A stretch of DNA of 16,520 nt from Treponema sp. (GCA_016297415.1 JAEDGQ010000040.1:1-16520); one strand, 5' to 3'. Counted from the first letter of the stretch, positions 1-7,689 are shown. Made by a program: numbers and translations. The notes: generated by a model not told the origin, from the letters alone.

Positions 1-50
1 ATATGGTGGTTTCGACAAGCTCAACCACCGCAAGTTGAACTTTTTGGACA
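1..50 (+). repeat. Truncated right end of dispersed palindromic repeat (copy 1)
   Basis: Bases 1-50 are identical to 7547-7596, the right part of the complete copy 2. They include the hairpin with GGTGGTT and AACCACC arms around the TTCGACAAGCTC core and the terminal TTGGACA. The left part lies outside the window. The sequence continues as TCTCC and a run of nine or more T (55 onward), so the element probably also terminates transcription of whatever gene lies to the left. TTCGACAAGCTC-type cores occur in small interspersed repeats of many bacteria (recalled knowledge, not searched here). Confidence 0.9.
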
Positions 51-102
51 TCTCCTTTTTTTTTATTATTTTCATATAAAGCAAGATTTTTATTTAAATG
101 GG

Positions 103-136
103 TGTTATAATTTGGAATGTATATTTTTTCGGGAGA
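103..136 (+). promoter_or_regulatory. Extended -10 promoter and RBS of the large lipoprotein gene
   Basis: TGTTATAAT at 103-111 is a perfect extended -10 (TG, one base, TATAAT). No convincing -35 lies 16-18 bases upstream, which is usual for extended -10 promoters. GGGAGA at 131-136 is a Shine-Dalgarno five bases before the ATG at 142. The leader would be about 20-25 bases. Confidence 0.6.
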
Positions 137-141
137 CGTAA

Positions 142-2724
142 ATGAAAAAAATTCTATTTGGAGCATGTATCGCTCTTTCAGTTTTTTTTGCAGGATGTTC
201 AGATTTTCTGGATGGCAGCGATCTAAAAAGCCAGATTGATAAGCAGATAAGTTTTGCCAATGCAAAAAATCGGAATGTTTATGTGGACGTTGTAAACGAC
301 CAGTGTGGTGTTTTGCTGCAATCTCGTGAAAATGAAATAAAAGTTGGTGTACCATTTAGTATTGATTTTACAGCAAATAAAGATTACTGCTTTTATAAAT
401 GGGCAGCCTTTGAAAAAAAATCCCTTGAGTCTATTATTAATAACAACTCTGCATCTTTTTTTTATACAGAAGGAAAGTATGACAACTTATTACTGGATGA
501 AAAATTCGTTAGCTTCGAAAACCCTTACCAGATAAGTACAAAAGCCACTGTTTATTCTGAGAATACTGAAATTGTAATAGTTCCATTATGTGTAAAAAGA
601 CAGCGAGTAACTGGTTTTAGTAATGATTACGAAACTGTCTTATATCAAAAAGATTCCACATTTTATTTAACTTTTGATCAGGATGTCAGTGAAGAAATGT
701 TTATTAAAGGAACTTTTTTGATGGGAAGTATTATAAACTCTGATAACTACTTCTGGGATGAAGCTGTTATTGCCAATCCTAAATATATAAAAATCTATGC
801 AAAAACAACAAAGAACTCTAGTGAAGCCATTGATATAACTAAAAATTTTATCGTGTATATAGTAGGAAATAAAGTTTATTTCAAACCGTTTCAAAAAGTT
901 TATCCTAATGCAATGCTCGGTTATTCTGCTTTTATTGAGTCTTCTGCTGGAGTATTATTGAAAGATATAAACGATACGTTTTATTCCAGCAGCAAGGATC
1001 TTCCTGAAGGTGTTTATTCATTGTTTTGCGATACCAGGGATTTTGAAACACGAAATATTGAAATCAGGATTTATAAAGGATTTTTTGGATCATCTTTTGA
1101 AGATTCACAGAAAGATAGCGAGTACACAGGATCTTACGAAGACTGTGTGTTTAATTTTACACAAACTAAGGAAGAAGATGTTGAACCACCAAGATTTTTG
1201 GATGTTCAGTTCTATCTTATGGATTCAGATTTGATTTATCGAACTGGAATAAATTGCGGTACACCAAATTTTCCTTATGTTTTTGTTAAAGATGATGTTT
1301 ATAATGATACTAACAATGTTGATGATGATACTAAAAACATTGATACAGTTTTAAACCAATGTAGAAGAAATTTTGCAGGTGATGCAGGGTTTCTCCCTTT
1401 AAGAGTCAAAAATAAGCTTGCTTTTGCAGTGCGTGCAGTTGATTCTATGAATGCCGATTCATTTTCTGTTTCTGATGGTGCAGTTGAACGTGTTTATTAT
1501 AAATTTTACAGATTAACAGATTCATCTGGCAATACAAAAACTGACTACGATGAGTCTCTGAATTATACATATATCGATTTAATAACGGGTGGAGTTGCCA
1601 AAGAAACATTTATTGAGTCAGCTAAGGACCGCCCTGCGGAATTAACTGGTGAAAAAATTGAAACTTTCAGAAGCAATAATACTGACAGTCTGATTGCTGA
1701 TTTTTATTTCGGAAACAATACTGTAGATGAGTTTGAAGACGGATTATATGTTCTTGAATTATACGGTCGGGATTCTCATGGTAATGAAGGGACAAAAATA
1801 CCACCTGAGACTGGTTTTTCTAGCTCAGACAGCAATAAAAAGTATTACAGATATAATTCTCAGATGTGGTTTGTAAAAGATACTGCGCCACCAGAAACTA
1901 AAGCCGAAGATTTTACATTTATAGAACCTGGAAAATGGTATAATTCCAGTGATGCATTTGAAGGTTTTGGTTTTAAATATGATGGTGCATATTCTAGTCA
2001 GTGGAGTGCAGATAGAAAAATTGTGGATTCTGGTGATAAAAGATATAGTTCACTTTTTACATATAGAATTTGCAAGGTTATGACTTCTGCAGAGGCTGCA
2101 GAATGGGATGCGTGGTCAGATGAAAAAAAACTTGCGGATTATGGATGGTATGCAACAGCTCATACCTCTGTAGAAGGTGATGAAAACTACATTTTTGATA
2201 AAATTTATGGAGAAGGAAAATGGCTTCCTGAAAACTTGAAAAATCATCCGGAAGATTACGCCATTTATGCATATGTAAGGGATGATGTTGGCAACATTAG
2301 TAAACAGATTAAAATTGATATAAATATTGATAATACAGCACCTAAAGTTTTAGACAAAGGTATAACCAGAGATTCTGATGGTCAATATTTTTATATACAG
2401 ATGGAAGACACAGAAGCTGGGGTTAAAAAAATATATTATTCTGTAACAGATAATAATGGAACAGATTATGATACTATTCTTATTCCTGCGAAAGGAAATA
2501 CAGGTATATGGGTTTCAGGGGATAATAAATATATGACTCAGGATGTTGATTATACTGTAGATACTGAGAAGCACGAAATTATTTTTAATAACCCAATTAC
2601 AAATGATTCTAATGTGTATTTCATATATCCAGAAAATTTAGAAAATGCTTTCGGCGGAACTATAAAATTCACCCTTGAAGATGCCGCTGGAAATAAATCT
2701 GAAGAACAGATAGTGGAGTGGTAG
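142..2724 (+). CDS. Large Ig-like-domain lipoprotein
   Basis: An 860-residue predicted lipoprotein of unknown function. The signal peptide ends at FFAGC, with the lipidated cysteine at residue 19; the box is relaxed, as is common in spirochetes. Around residues 46-90 there is a segment ending YCFYKWAAF that resembles InlB/Listeria-Bacteroides-type repeats. At 172-185, STFYLTFDQDVSEE resembles a Big_5/SbsA Ig-like domain. DTAPPE at 580-585 and IDNTAPK at about 729-735, the latter preceded by VRDDVGN and with a final EDAAGNKSEEQ, are typical Ig-like domain borders. It is therefore probably a chain of beta-sandwich modules displayed on the outer or inner membrane surface, perhaps an adhesin or binding protein (inference). 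Sampled stretches are near 25-38% GC, lower than neighbouring purN. purN starts 26 bases after its stop, so the two may be cotranscribed. Confidence 0.8.
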   Translation: MKKILFGACIALSVFFAGCSDFLDGSDLKSQIDKQISFANAKNRNVYVDVVNDQCGVLLQSRENEIKVGVPFSIDFTANKDYCFYKWAAFEKKSLESIINNNSASFFYTEGKYDNLLLDEKFVSFENPYQISTKATVYSENTEIVIVPLCVKRQRVTGFSNDYETVLYQKDSTFYLTFDQDVSEEMFIKGTFLMGSIINSDNYFWDEAVIANPKYIKIYAKTTKNSSEAIDITKNFIVYIVGNKVYFKPFQKVYPNAMLGYSAFIESSAGVLLKDINDTFYSSSKDLPEGVYSLFCDTRDFETRNIEIRIYKGFFGSSFEDSQKDSEYTGSYEDCVFNFTQTKEEDVEPPRFLDVQFYLMDSDLIYRTGINCGTPNFPYVFVKDDVYNDTNNVDDDTKNIDTVLNQCRRNFAGDAGFLPLRVKNKLAFAVRAVDSMNADSFSVSDGAVERVYYKFYRLTDSSGNTKTDYDESLNYTYIDLITGGVAKETFIESAKDRPAELTGEKIETFRSNNTDSLIADFYFGNNTVDEFEDGLYVLELYGRDSHGNEGTKIPPETGFSSSDSNKKYYRYNSQMWFVKDTAPPETKAEDFTFIEPGKWYNSSDAFEGFGFKYDGAYSSQWSADRKIVDSGDKRYSSLFTYRICKVMTSAEAAEWDAWSDEKKLADYGWYATAHTSVEGDENYIFDKIYGEGKWLPENLKNHPEDYAIYAYVRDDVGNISKQIKIDINIDNTAPKVLDKGITRDSDGQYFYIQMEDTEAGVKKIYYSVTDNNGTDYDTILIPAKGNTGIWVSGDNKYMTQDVDYTVDTEKHEIIFNNPITNDSNVYFIYPENLENAFGGTIKFTLEDAAGNKSEEQIVEW

Positions 2725-2750
2725 TTGTAAAACTTTAAGGAATTAAAAAT

Positions 2751-3377
2751 ATGAAAATTGCAGTATTAGTAAGCGGAGGCGGTACAAACCTTCAGGCTTT
2801 AATTGATTATGAAAAATCTCATGCAGACTGTCCTTACCACATTCAGGTGGTAATTGCTGACACTAAAAAGGCTTATGCTCTTGAACGGGCTGCTGCTTCC
2901 GGCATTGCCACAAAAATCGTTTCTCCTTTTGCAGTGCTTGGTCCGGAAAAGGCTAAGGAAGTTTCAAAAGAAGAAAAGCGTATTGCTGTTTCTGATGCTG
3001 CAAAAAACGCAGCTCTTGAAGCCGGCTGTGATGCTATTGTTCTTGCAGGCTGGCTTACTGTACTTTCCGGCAGCATTATTACTGAGTTTTCAAACCGCAT
3101 TGTAAACCTGCATCCGGCTCTTCTTCCAAAATTTGGTGGAGTAGGAATGTGGGGACACAATGTTCACGAAGCTGTTCTTGCAGCAGGTGAAAAAGAATCA
3201 GGCTGTACTGTTCACCTTGTTGACGCAGGCTGCGATACAGGTAAAATTCTTGTTCAGAAGAAAGTTCCTGTAATGCCTGGTGATACACCTGATTCCCTTT
3301 ATGCCCGCATTGCTCCGGAAGAGCATAAGGCTATGGTTGAAGGTGTCTGCATTCTTGCAGATCTTCTTTCCAGATAA
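2751..3377 (+). CDS. purN: Phosphoribosylglycinamide formyltransferase (GART)
   Basis: Transfers a formyl group from 10-formyltetrahydrofolate to GAR, the third step of purine synthesis, in the cytosol. The protein has 208 residues, the usual PurN size. SGGGTN at 8-13 is the phosphate-binding loop. NLHPALLPKFGG at 119-130 carries catalytic Asn119 and His121. GCDTGK at 160-165 carries the third catalytic residue, Asp162. SGCTVHLVDAG is the family motif before it. The start is supported by AAGGAA at 2737-2742, eight bases upstream. It is not beside other pur genes here but follows an AT-rich lipoprotein gene. No hairpin terminator is visible after the stop. Identification is secure from motifs. 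Confidence 0.95.
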   Translation: MKIAVLVSGGGTNLQALIDYEKSHADCPYHIQVVIADTKKAYALERAAASGIATKIVSPFAVLGPEKAKEVSKEEKRIAVSDAAKNAALEAGCDAIVLAGWLTVLSGSIITEFSNRIVNLHPALLPKFGGVGMWGHNVHEAVLAAGEKESGCTVHLVDAGCDTGKILVQKKVPVMPGDTPDSLYARIAPEEHKAMVEGVCILADLLSR

Positions 3378-3381
3378 ATAG

Positions 3382-3441
3382 AAAAGCGGATGTTTTTTTA
3401 CAAAAGCGTCATAAAAGCGTCATAATAAACAAAGTTATAAA
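3382..3441 (+). promoter_or_regulatory. Candidate promoter with in-phase AAAAGCG repeats
   Basis: AAAAGCGTCAT occurs twice in perfect tandem (3402-3412 and 3413-3423), with a related AAAAGCGGATG at 3382-3392. The three AAAAGCG starts are 20 and 11 bases apart, close to two and one helical turns. A possible promoter is TTTACA (3397-3402), 18 bases, CATAAT (3421-3426), which places the tandem repeat in the spacer. A second possible -10, TATAAA, is at 3436-3441. The purine-rich AAGAAGAGAG stretch (about 3441-3450) is the likely ribosome binding site for the ATG at 3458. The arrangement suggests a regulator binding on one DNA face. Confidence 0.45.
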
Positions 3442-3457
3442 AAGAAGAGAGTATAAA

Positions 3458-5317
3458 ATGAAAAAAGTTTTTGTTTTTCTGGGAGCTGTTTTTGCAGCAT
3501 CATCTGTTTTTGCTTTAGACACAGCTCTTAAAATTACACCTGCCATGTACAAGGCTTTGGATGCAGATTATGGTTCAGGTTTTGGAGGTTTTGCACAGTT
3601 TGATGCTGACCTTTTCGGATTGTTTACTGCCGGTGTGGAAGTAAACGCTGCCTCAGTAACTCCGGAAGGAATCTATGAAAGTATGACATTTGCAGGTGCC
3701 GGTGCCGGACTTGGAGTATATTACTTTCCATTTGCGCATCTTTATCTTGGTGCTGGTGGTGCTGCAGGTCTTTATCAGGTTTCTACAAAAATTAACAGCA
3801 AAAATGAGTCAGCATCTGATTACTACTGGCGTGGTTATGCCGAAATCGGTTATCGCTTTACTCCAGAAATGACACTTGCTGCCTCCGGTGGATACATCAG
3901 CTACAATGTAACTGACAATGATCCGTACAACTATATTACAGCTGGTCTTACTCTTCGTTATACAATGTCTATCGGAAAAAGCGGATCATCTGCTTTTAAT
4001 GTAAATCTTGAACAGGATGAACCTGCTTTTCCATTGTTCATGTCTGCTTATCAGTCATGTCCTCTTGGAACTCTTACAATCAGAAACAATGAAGGTGCAG
4101 AAATCAAGAATGTTCATGTTTCTTTCCGCGCCGGAAAATATACAAAATCAACTTTTGAATCTGTAAAGGTTGGACGCATTAATAAACATTCATCAAAAGA
4201 AGTTCCTCTTTACGCAGATTTTTCTTCCGAAATCCTTCGTTTTGCTGAAGACGGAAAAATCTCTGGTGAACTTGTTGTTGACTATGAATTCCTTGGAAAG
4301 AAAAAGACAGCAGTTCAGTCTTGTGTAATTTCAGTTCATAACCGTAATGCTTTTTCATGGGGGGACTCAAATGCACTTGCTGCTTTTGTTGATTCAAACA
4401 ACACAGATATTCTTAAATTTGCAAAAGAAGTTTCTGGTACTGTTAATGGTTTAGGATATGCAGCTATGAACAAAAATGTTCAGATGGCTGCCGGTATTAT
4501 GGAAGCTCTTCGTCTTGCCGGAGTTAAATACTCGGAAGATAAAGTTACTCCGTATACATCATTCCGTAATGGAGAAGAATTAGATTCTATTCAGTATCCT
4601 CTTCAGACAATGAATGTTCTTTCTGGTGATTATGATGATCTTGGTATTCTTGTTGCTTCATGTCTTGAATCAATCGGTGTTGGAACAGGTTTCCTCCCTA
4701 TGGAAGATGATTTTGTCGTTCTTGTAAACCTTAAGATTAAACCAGAAAATGCATCCAGCCACTTTGCTGATACAAATGCACTTATCATTGATGATCAGAC
4801 AGCCTGGTTTGGTCTTTCAATGAAAGCTTTTGAAAAAGGATTTTCAGCAAGCCGCAGGGCTGCTGCTGCTGTAATTAAAAAAGCAAATTCAGCCGCTGAA
4901 GGAACTTATGAATTTGTAAACGTAGAAGATGCCTGGACAACTTACGCAGCTGCTGCATTTGAAGGTAATGGCAGTGTATTTGAAACAGCTGCAAAATCTT
5001 CTGTAGAAAAAGCTGTAAAAGCTGCAATTCAGGATTATATCAATTCTGATATGGAAAAAGTTGTTGCAAGAGCACGTGCTTCAGGAGACGCTAACAAAAT
5101 CGGAATGGCACTTGCCCGTTCTGGCCGTTATGCAGAAGCCCGCAGCGCTTTTGCTCAGTCAAACTCAATTTCAGCAATGCACAATCTTGCAAATATTTAC
5201 ATGATTGAAAGAAATTATAGTGCAGCTGCAGCTCAGTATAAGAAGATTCTTGCAAAAGCCCCGGGTAACAAAAGTGCAGCCAGAGGTCTTTCAAAAGCAG
5301 AATATTTTGCACTGTAA
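3458..5317 (+). CDS. Outer-membrane barrel with degenerate transglutaminase-like domain and C-terminal TPRs
   Basis: A 619-residue exported protein. The signal peptide ends at SVFA (19). Residues 20-175 alternate like eight amphipathic beta strands, suggesting a small outer-membrane barrel whose C-terminus emerges in the periplasm. An Ig-like linker follows (about 190-295). A transglutaminase-like fold (about 330-460) aligns with its downstream paralogue through GDYDDL (390-395), CLESIG (402-407) and IIDDxxxW (443-450). The three positions matching the paralogue's Cys400, His426 and Glu458 are Tyr392, Asp418 and Ser454 here, so the domain should lack protease or transglutaminase activity. Residues about 540-612 form two or three TPR-like helical repeats that the paralogue lacks. 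The next gene begins 10 bases after the stop. It is probably a scaffold, regulator or binding protein for the active partner (inference). No gene name is recognised. Confidence 0.8.
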   Translation: MKKVFVFLGAVFAASSVFALDTALKITPAMYKALDADYGSGFGGFAQFDADLFGLFTAGVEVNAASVTPEGIYESMTFAGAGAGLGVYYFPFAHLYLGAGGAAGLYQVSTKINSKNESASDYYWRGYAEIGYRFTPEMTLAASGGYISYNVTDNDPYNYITAGLTLRYTMSIGKSGSSAFNVNLEQDEPAFPLFMSAYQSCPLGTLTIRNNEGAEIKNVHVSFRAGKYTKSTFESVKVGRINKHSSKEVPLYADFSSEILRFAEDGKISGELVVDYEFLGKKKTAVQSCVISVHNRNAFSWGDSNALAAFVDSNNTDILKFAKEVSGTVNGLGYAAMNKNVQMAAGIMEALRLAGVKYSEDKVTPYTSFRNGEELDSIQYPLQTMNVLSGDYDDLGILVASCLESIGVGTGFLPMEDDFVVLVNLKIKPENASSHFADTNALIIDDQTAWFGLSMKAFEKGFSASRRAAAAVIKKANSAAEGTYEFVNVEDAWTTYAAAAFEGNGSVFETAAKSSVEKAVKAAIQDYINSDMEKVVARARASGDANKIGMALARSGRYAEARSAFAQSNSISAMHNLANIYMIERNYSAAAAQYKKILAKAPGNKSAARGLSKAEYFAL

Positions 5318-5327
5318 GGAGCTGTAA

Positions 5328-6902
5328 ATGAAAAAACTTAAAGTTTTTCTGGCATCTGCAGTTTTTGCATTTTGTGGTGCTTCTTTGTTTGCTGCTGATG
5401 TTGCACTCCGCTTAATGCCTGATTACAACATTTTAAGTGACTCCAGATTTGATAAAATGCCTGGCGGCTATGCTGGGCTGGAAGTTGATGTATTTAAGCT
5501 GCGTCAGCGTGATAATGTGTACTTTACTCTTCTTGGTGGACTTCTTCCTCTTTCTGCCAGTGGTATTGATACAATTTATGTTAAAACTGGTTCTGTTGGT
5601 GCAGGCTATGAATATCGTCTCAGCGATAGATTCAGTATTGCGGCTGAAGGTTTTGCCGGTATTTATGCTATTGGAGAAGATGATACACAGGGCTTCACAG
5701 GTGAATCAGGGGTGATTTACGGTGGTCGCGGATTTGTTAATTTTCATCTTATGCCAGAACTTTCTGCAGGTTTATTTGCCGGTTATTCAGCAATGTACTA
5801 CGAAGATAAACCTGCCATGGACAGTAATCTGGAAATTGGTTTGAGCCTTCGTTACAACTTTACAAAAGGTCTGGTAAATACAGCATCTATTGATACAGTT
5901 GAATCAACTCTTCAGCCCGTATTTCCTGTATTCTACAGCCATTACGAAAATCATCCTTTCGGTTCAATTACTTTCGTAAACAGCGAAAATAATGATATTT
6001 CTGATGTTGAAGTTTATGTCTATATCGAACAGTTTATGGCTAATCCCACTCTGGCATTCAGCATTCCTGCTGTAAAAAGAGGGGAAAGCTTTACTGCTGA
6101 ACTTACAGCCTTCCTTAACGAAAATATTCTGAACAACCTTACAGCTTCAGAAACAAGTGCTGTAATCTCTGTTTCATATACTTCTCTCTGGAAAAATGTT
6201 TCATACGAGAAGCCTGTAATCATTACAACTTTGGGACGTAACTCAATGACATGGGCAGATGACCGTCAGGCCGCTTCTTTCGTATCCGGAAAAGATGCTG
6301 CTGCTTATATGCTGGCTAATCGTGTAAAATCAACAGTAAAAGATAGTCTTGTTCCTGGCGTTCCTGAAAACATTCAGTATGCTGCTGCTATTTTCGCAAC
6401 TCTTAAACTTATGGGAATTAACTATGTTGTAGATCCTGCTTCTGCCTTTACAAGCAATGCAGGTACTGATTCTATTGACTTCCTTCAGTTCCCATATCAG
6501 ACATTGCTTTATCATGGTGGTGACTGTGACGACTTAACAATTCTTAACTGTTCATTACTTGAAGCAATCGGAATTGAAACTGCTTTTATTACAATCCCAG
6601 GTCATATTTACATGGCATTTGATTCTGGACTTAAGCCTTCAGAAAAGGCAAAAGCCGGCGATTGTCTTGTAATCGATGATAAAGTATGGATTCCTCTTGA
6701 AATTACTCTTACTAAAGATACTTTCAAAATGGAACGCCAGGTAGGATTCCGTCAGTGGAACAGAAACAAGGAAAATGCAGTGCTTATTCCGCTGAAAGAA
6801 TCATGGAGAGAATTTAAGCCTGTTGCAATTCCTGATTCGGATATTAAAATGGAACTTCCATCAAAAGATGCTGTTCTTTCTGAATTCAGGAAACAGTTAT
6901 AA
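5328..6902 (+). CDS. Outer-membrane barrel with intact transglutaminase-like catalytic domain
   Basis: A 524-residue paralogue of the preceding gene, also with a signal peptide (cleavage near SLFAA, 22-23). An eight-stranded barrel is predicted at about 24-178 and an Ig-like linker at about 195-305. The transglutaminase-like domain (about 345-470) carries GGDCDDLTIL (397-406), PGHIYMAFD (424-432) and DDKVWIPLE (450-458). This gives a complete triad of Cys400, His426 and Glu458 (Glu in place of the common Asp). Such domains cleave or crosslink peptide bonds; being attached to a barrel, it should face the periplasm and could act on envelope proteins or peptidoglycan peptides (inference). The Shine-Dalgarno AAGGAG overlaps the upstream stop codon (about 5316-5321), indicating one operon and probably coupled translation. 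There is no TPR tail. Substrate unknown. Confidence 0.82.
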   Translation: MKKLKVFLASAVFAFCGASLFAADVALRLMPDYNILSDSRFDKMPGGYAGLEVDVFKLRQRDNVYFTLLGGLLPLSASGIDTIYVKTGSVGAGYEYRLSDRFSIAAEGFAGIYAIGEDDTQGFTGESGVIYGGRGFVNFHLMPELSAGLFAGYSAMYYEDKPAMDSNLEIGLSLRYNFTKGLVNTASIDTVESTLQPVFPVFYSHYENHPFGSITFVNSENNDISDVEVYVYIEQFMANPTLAFSIPAVKRGESFTAELTAFLNENILNNLTASETSAVISVSYTSLWKNVSYEKPVIITTLGRNSMTWADDRQAASFVSGKDAAAYMLANRVKSTVKDSLVPGVPENIQYAAAIFATLKLMGINYVVDPASAFTSNAGTDSIDFLQFPYQTLLYHGGDCDDLTILNCSLLEAIGIETAFITIPGHIYMAFDSGLKPSEKAKAGDCLVIDDKVWIPLEITLTKDTFKMERQVGFRQWNRNKENAVLIPLKESWREFKPVAIPDSDIKMELPSKDAVLSEFRKQL

Positions 6903-7023
6903 AAAAAAATTTTTTTACAATACGTGGATTTTTTTAAAAATCGGGATATTATTGTACTGTAAATAATAAGTTCTTAATTGGACAATAAAGAAGCACTGCC
7001 GCTAACGCGGTATTTAAAAGGAG
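6903..7023 (+). promoter_or_regulatory. Intergenic leader of the FecR-like gene: AT palindromes, possible promoter, hairpin, RBS
   Basis: After the stop come an A-run/T-run palindrome (6901-6916) and GATTTTTTTAAAAATC (6927-6942); both are AT-only and weak as terminators. A possible promoter is TTGTAC (6952-6957), 17 bases, TAATTG (6975-6980). In the leader, TGCCGC and GCGGTA flank TAAC and form a compact six-pair hairpin with one G-U pair (about 6987-7002). It lies just upstream of the strong AAGGAG (7018-7023) serving the ATG at 7030. The hairpin may influence mRNA stability or translation. Confidence 0.35.
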
Positions 7024-7029
7024 ATAATA

Positions 7030-7443
7030 ATGAAAAAATTACTGGTACTTGTTTTAACTCTAACAGCTGCAGGATTTCTTTTTGCAGAAAGCTTCACTGT
7101 AAAATCTATTAAAGGTGGCGTAGTGAATTATGCTGATTCAAACGGTGAACTTAAAAAGGTTACTGTAGGTCTTGTTCTTGAGGAAACAACACAGATTTAT
7201 ACATCTGCTTCTTCAGTAATTGTTTTTACAACTGAATCTGGTAAAGAAGTTAAAGTTGCAGGTGTAAAAAAAGGTGTTGCGCTTAAAACTTTTAATGGAC
7301 CAAAAACTCCTGCAGGAAAAGGTATTACATCTGGCACTGTAGTTTCTAATGAGGTTGCTGCATCCCGTGCTTCTGAAAAAGGTAAGGGTACTGCTTCTTC
7401 TCGCGCAGATGATGTAACAGAACAGACAGACTGGCAGGATTAA
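7030..7443 (+). CDS. Small secreted FecR-like domain protein
   Basis: A 137-residue exported protein with a signal peptide ending at FLFA (19). Residues about 22-85 follow the FecR-like pattern: V-x-x-I-K-G-x-V, a turn, G-L-V-L, then I-Y-T-S-A-S-S-V-I-V-F-T and G-K-E-V-K-V. This is a short all-beta domain. It lacks the anti-sigma cytosolic and TM parts of true FecR, so the domain name does not imply sigma regulation. The C-terminal 50 residues are low complexity (Ala, Ser, Thr, Lys) and end acidic (TEQTDWQD). The next gene on the strand is a CHASE2 adenylate cyclase, and stand-alone FecR-domain proteins often neighbour such cyclases. A role as periplasmic partner or ligand of the cyclase is plausible (inference). 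The strong Shine-Dalgarno AAGGAG supports the start. Confidence 0.65.
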   Translation: MKKLLVLVLTLTAAGFLFAESFTVKSIKGGVVNYADSNGELKKVTVGLVLEETTQIYTSASSVIVFTTESGKEVKVAGVKKGVALKTFNGPKTPAGKGITSGTVVSNEVAASRASEKGKGTASSRADDVTEQTDWQD

Positions 7444-7456
7444 TCTTTCCTTTTAC

Positions 7457-7606
7457 AAAGGGGCTGTCCAATAAGTAATGACTGTAGCGGTCATTGAGCC
7501 CTTCGACGGGCTCAGGAACCACCTGTCGAAATGACCATTGCACTAAATATGGTGGTTTCGACAAGCTCAACCACCGCAAGTTGAACTTTTTGGACATCCC
7601 CTTTTT
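7457..7606 (+). terminator. Repeat-derived terminator after the FecR-like gene
   Basis: AAAGGGG-C-TGTCCAA (7457-7471) is complementary to TTGGACA-T-CCCC (7590-7601), followed by TTTTT (7602-7606). Folding the whole 132-bp repeat as the loop gives a GC-rich closing stem and a U tract 14 bases after the FecR-like stop codon. Nested hairpins inside the repeat shorten the effective loop. It could limit read-through into the cyclase gene. Confidence 0.5.
7465..7596 (+). repeat. Complete dispersed palindromic repeat (copy 2, 132 bp)
   Basis: Bounded by imperfect terminal inverted repeats TGTCCAATAAG (7465-7475) and CTTTTTGGACA (7586-7596), with the complementarity continuing outward through GGGG/CCCC. 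Three internal hairpins are visible: AATGAC/GTCATT (7477-7482, 7490-7495), GAGCCC/GGGCTC around TTCGAC (7496-7513), and GGTGGTT/AACCACC (7551-7557, 7569-7575). A second AACCACC at 7517-7523 and TGTCGAAA at 7524-7531 offer alternative pairings. The element has no coding capacity, so if it moves it needs an enzyme supplied elsewhere (MITE- or REP-like). No clear target-site duplication is seen. Confidence 0.85.
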
Positions 7607-7681
7607 GTTTTATCACAGTTCAGCAGGGTATTCAGTTTTTCAGCTGCCCATAAAGTTTATATTCATTATAAAAAATTAGAG
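7597..7681 (+). promoter_or_regulatory. Possible promoter region of the cyclase gene
   Basis: The AT-rich segment after repeat copy 2 contains TATAAA at 7667-7672 and TATATT at 7658-7663 as -10 candidates. Neither has a good -35. TTAGAGAAAAG before the ATG at 7690 is a weak purine-rich ribosome binding site. If the upstream repeat terminates transcription, a promoter here is needed; otherwise the cyclase depends on read-through. Confidence 0.3.
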
Positions 7682-7689
7682 AAAAGTTT

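Noticed and set aside
2873..3160. Minus-strand open frame opposite purN
   Set aside because: It lies wholly inside a motif-confirmed purN and has low-complexity Ala/Ser-rich translation.
6901..6942. Strong intrinsic terminator after the second transglutaminase gene
   Set aside because: The palindromes are AT-only with almost no loop and no GC stem, so termination would be weak at best.
7030..7443. FecR-like protein as a sigma-factor regulator
   Set aside because: It has no cytosolic anti-sigma part or TM helix and no ECF sigma gene is nearby; only the beta domain resemblance is present.
7465..7596. Repeat copy 2 as a CRISPR-type or riboswitch element
   Set aside because: There is no regular repeat-spacer pattern, the element recurs at unrelated loci, and the structure is explained by palindromic arms rather than an aptamer.
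7346..7597. Minus-strand open frame across the end of the FecR-like gene and the repeat
   Set aside because: It is formed by palindromic repeat sequence and the reverse of a real gene; no ribosome binding site or recognisable protein.
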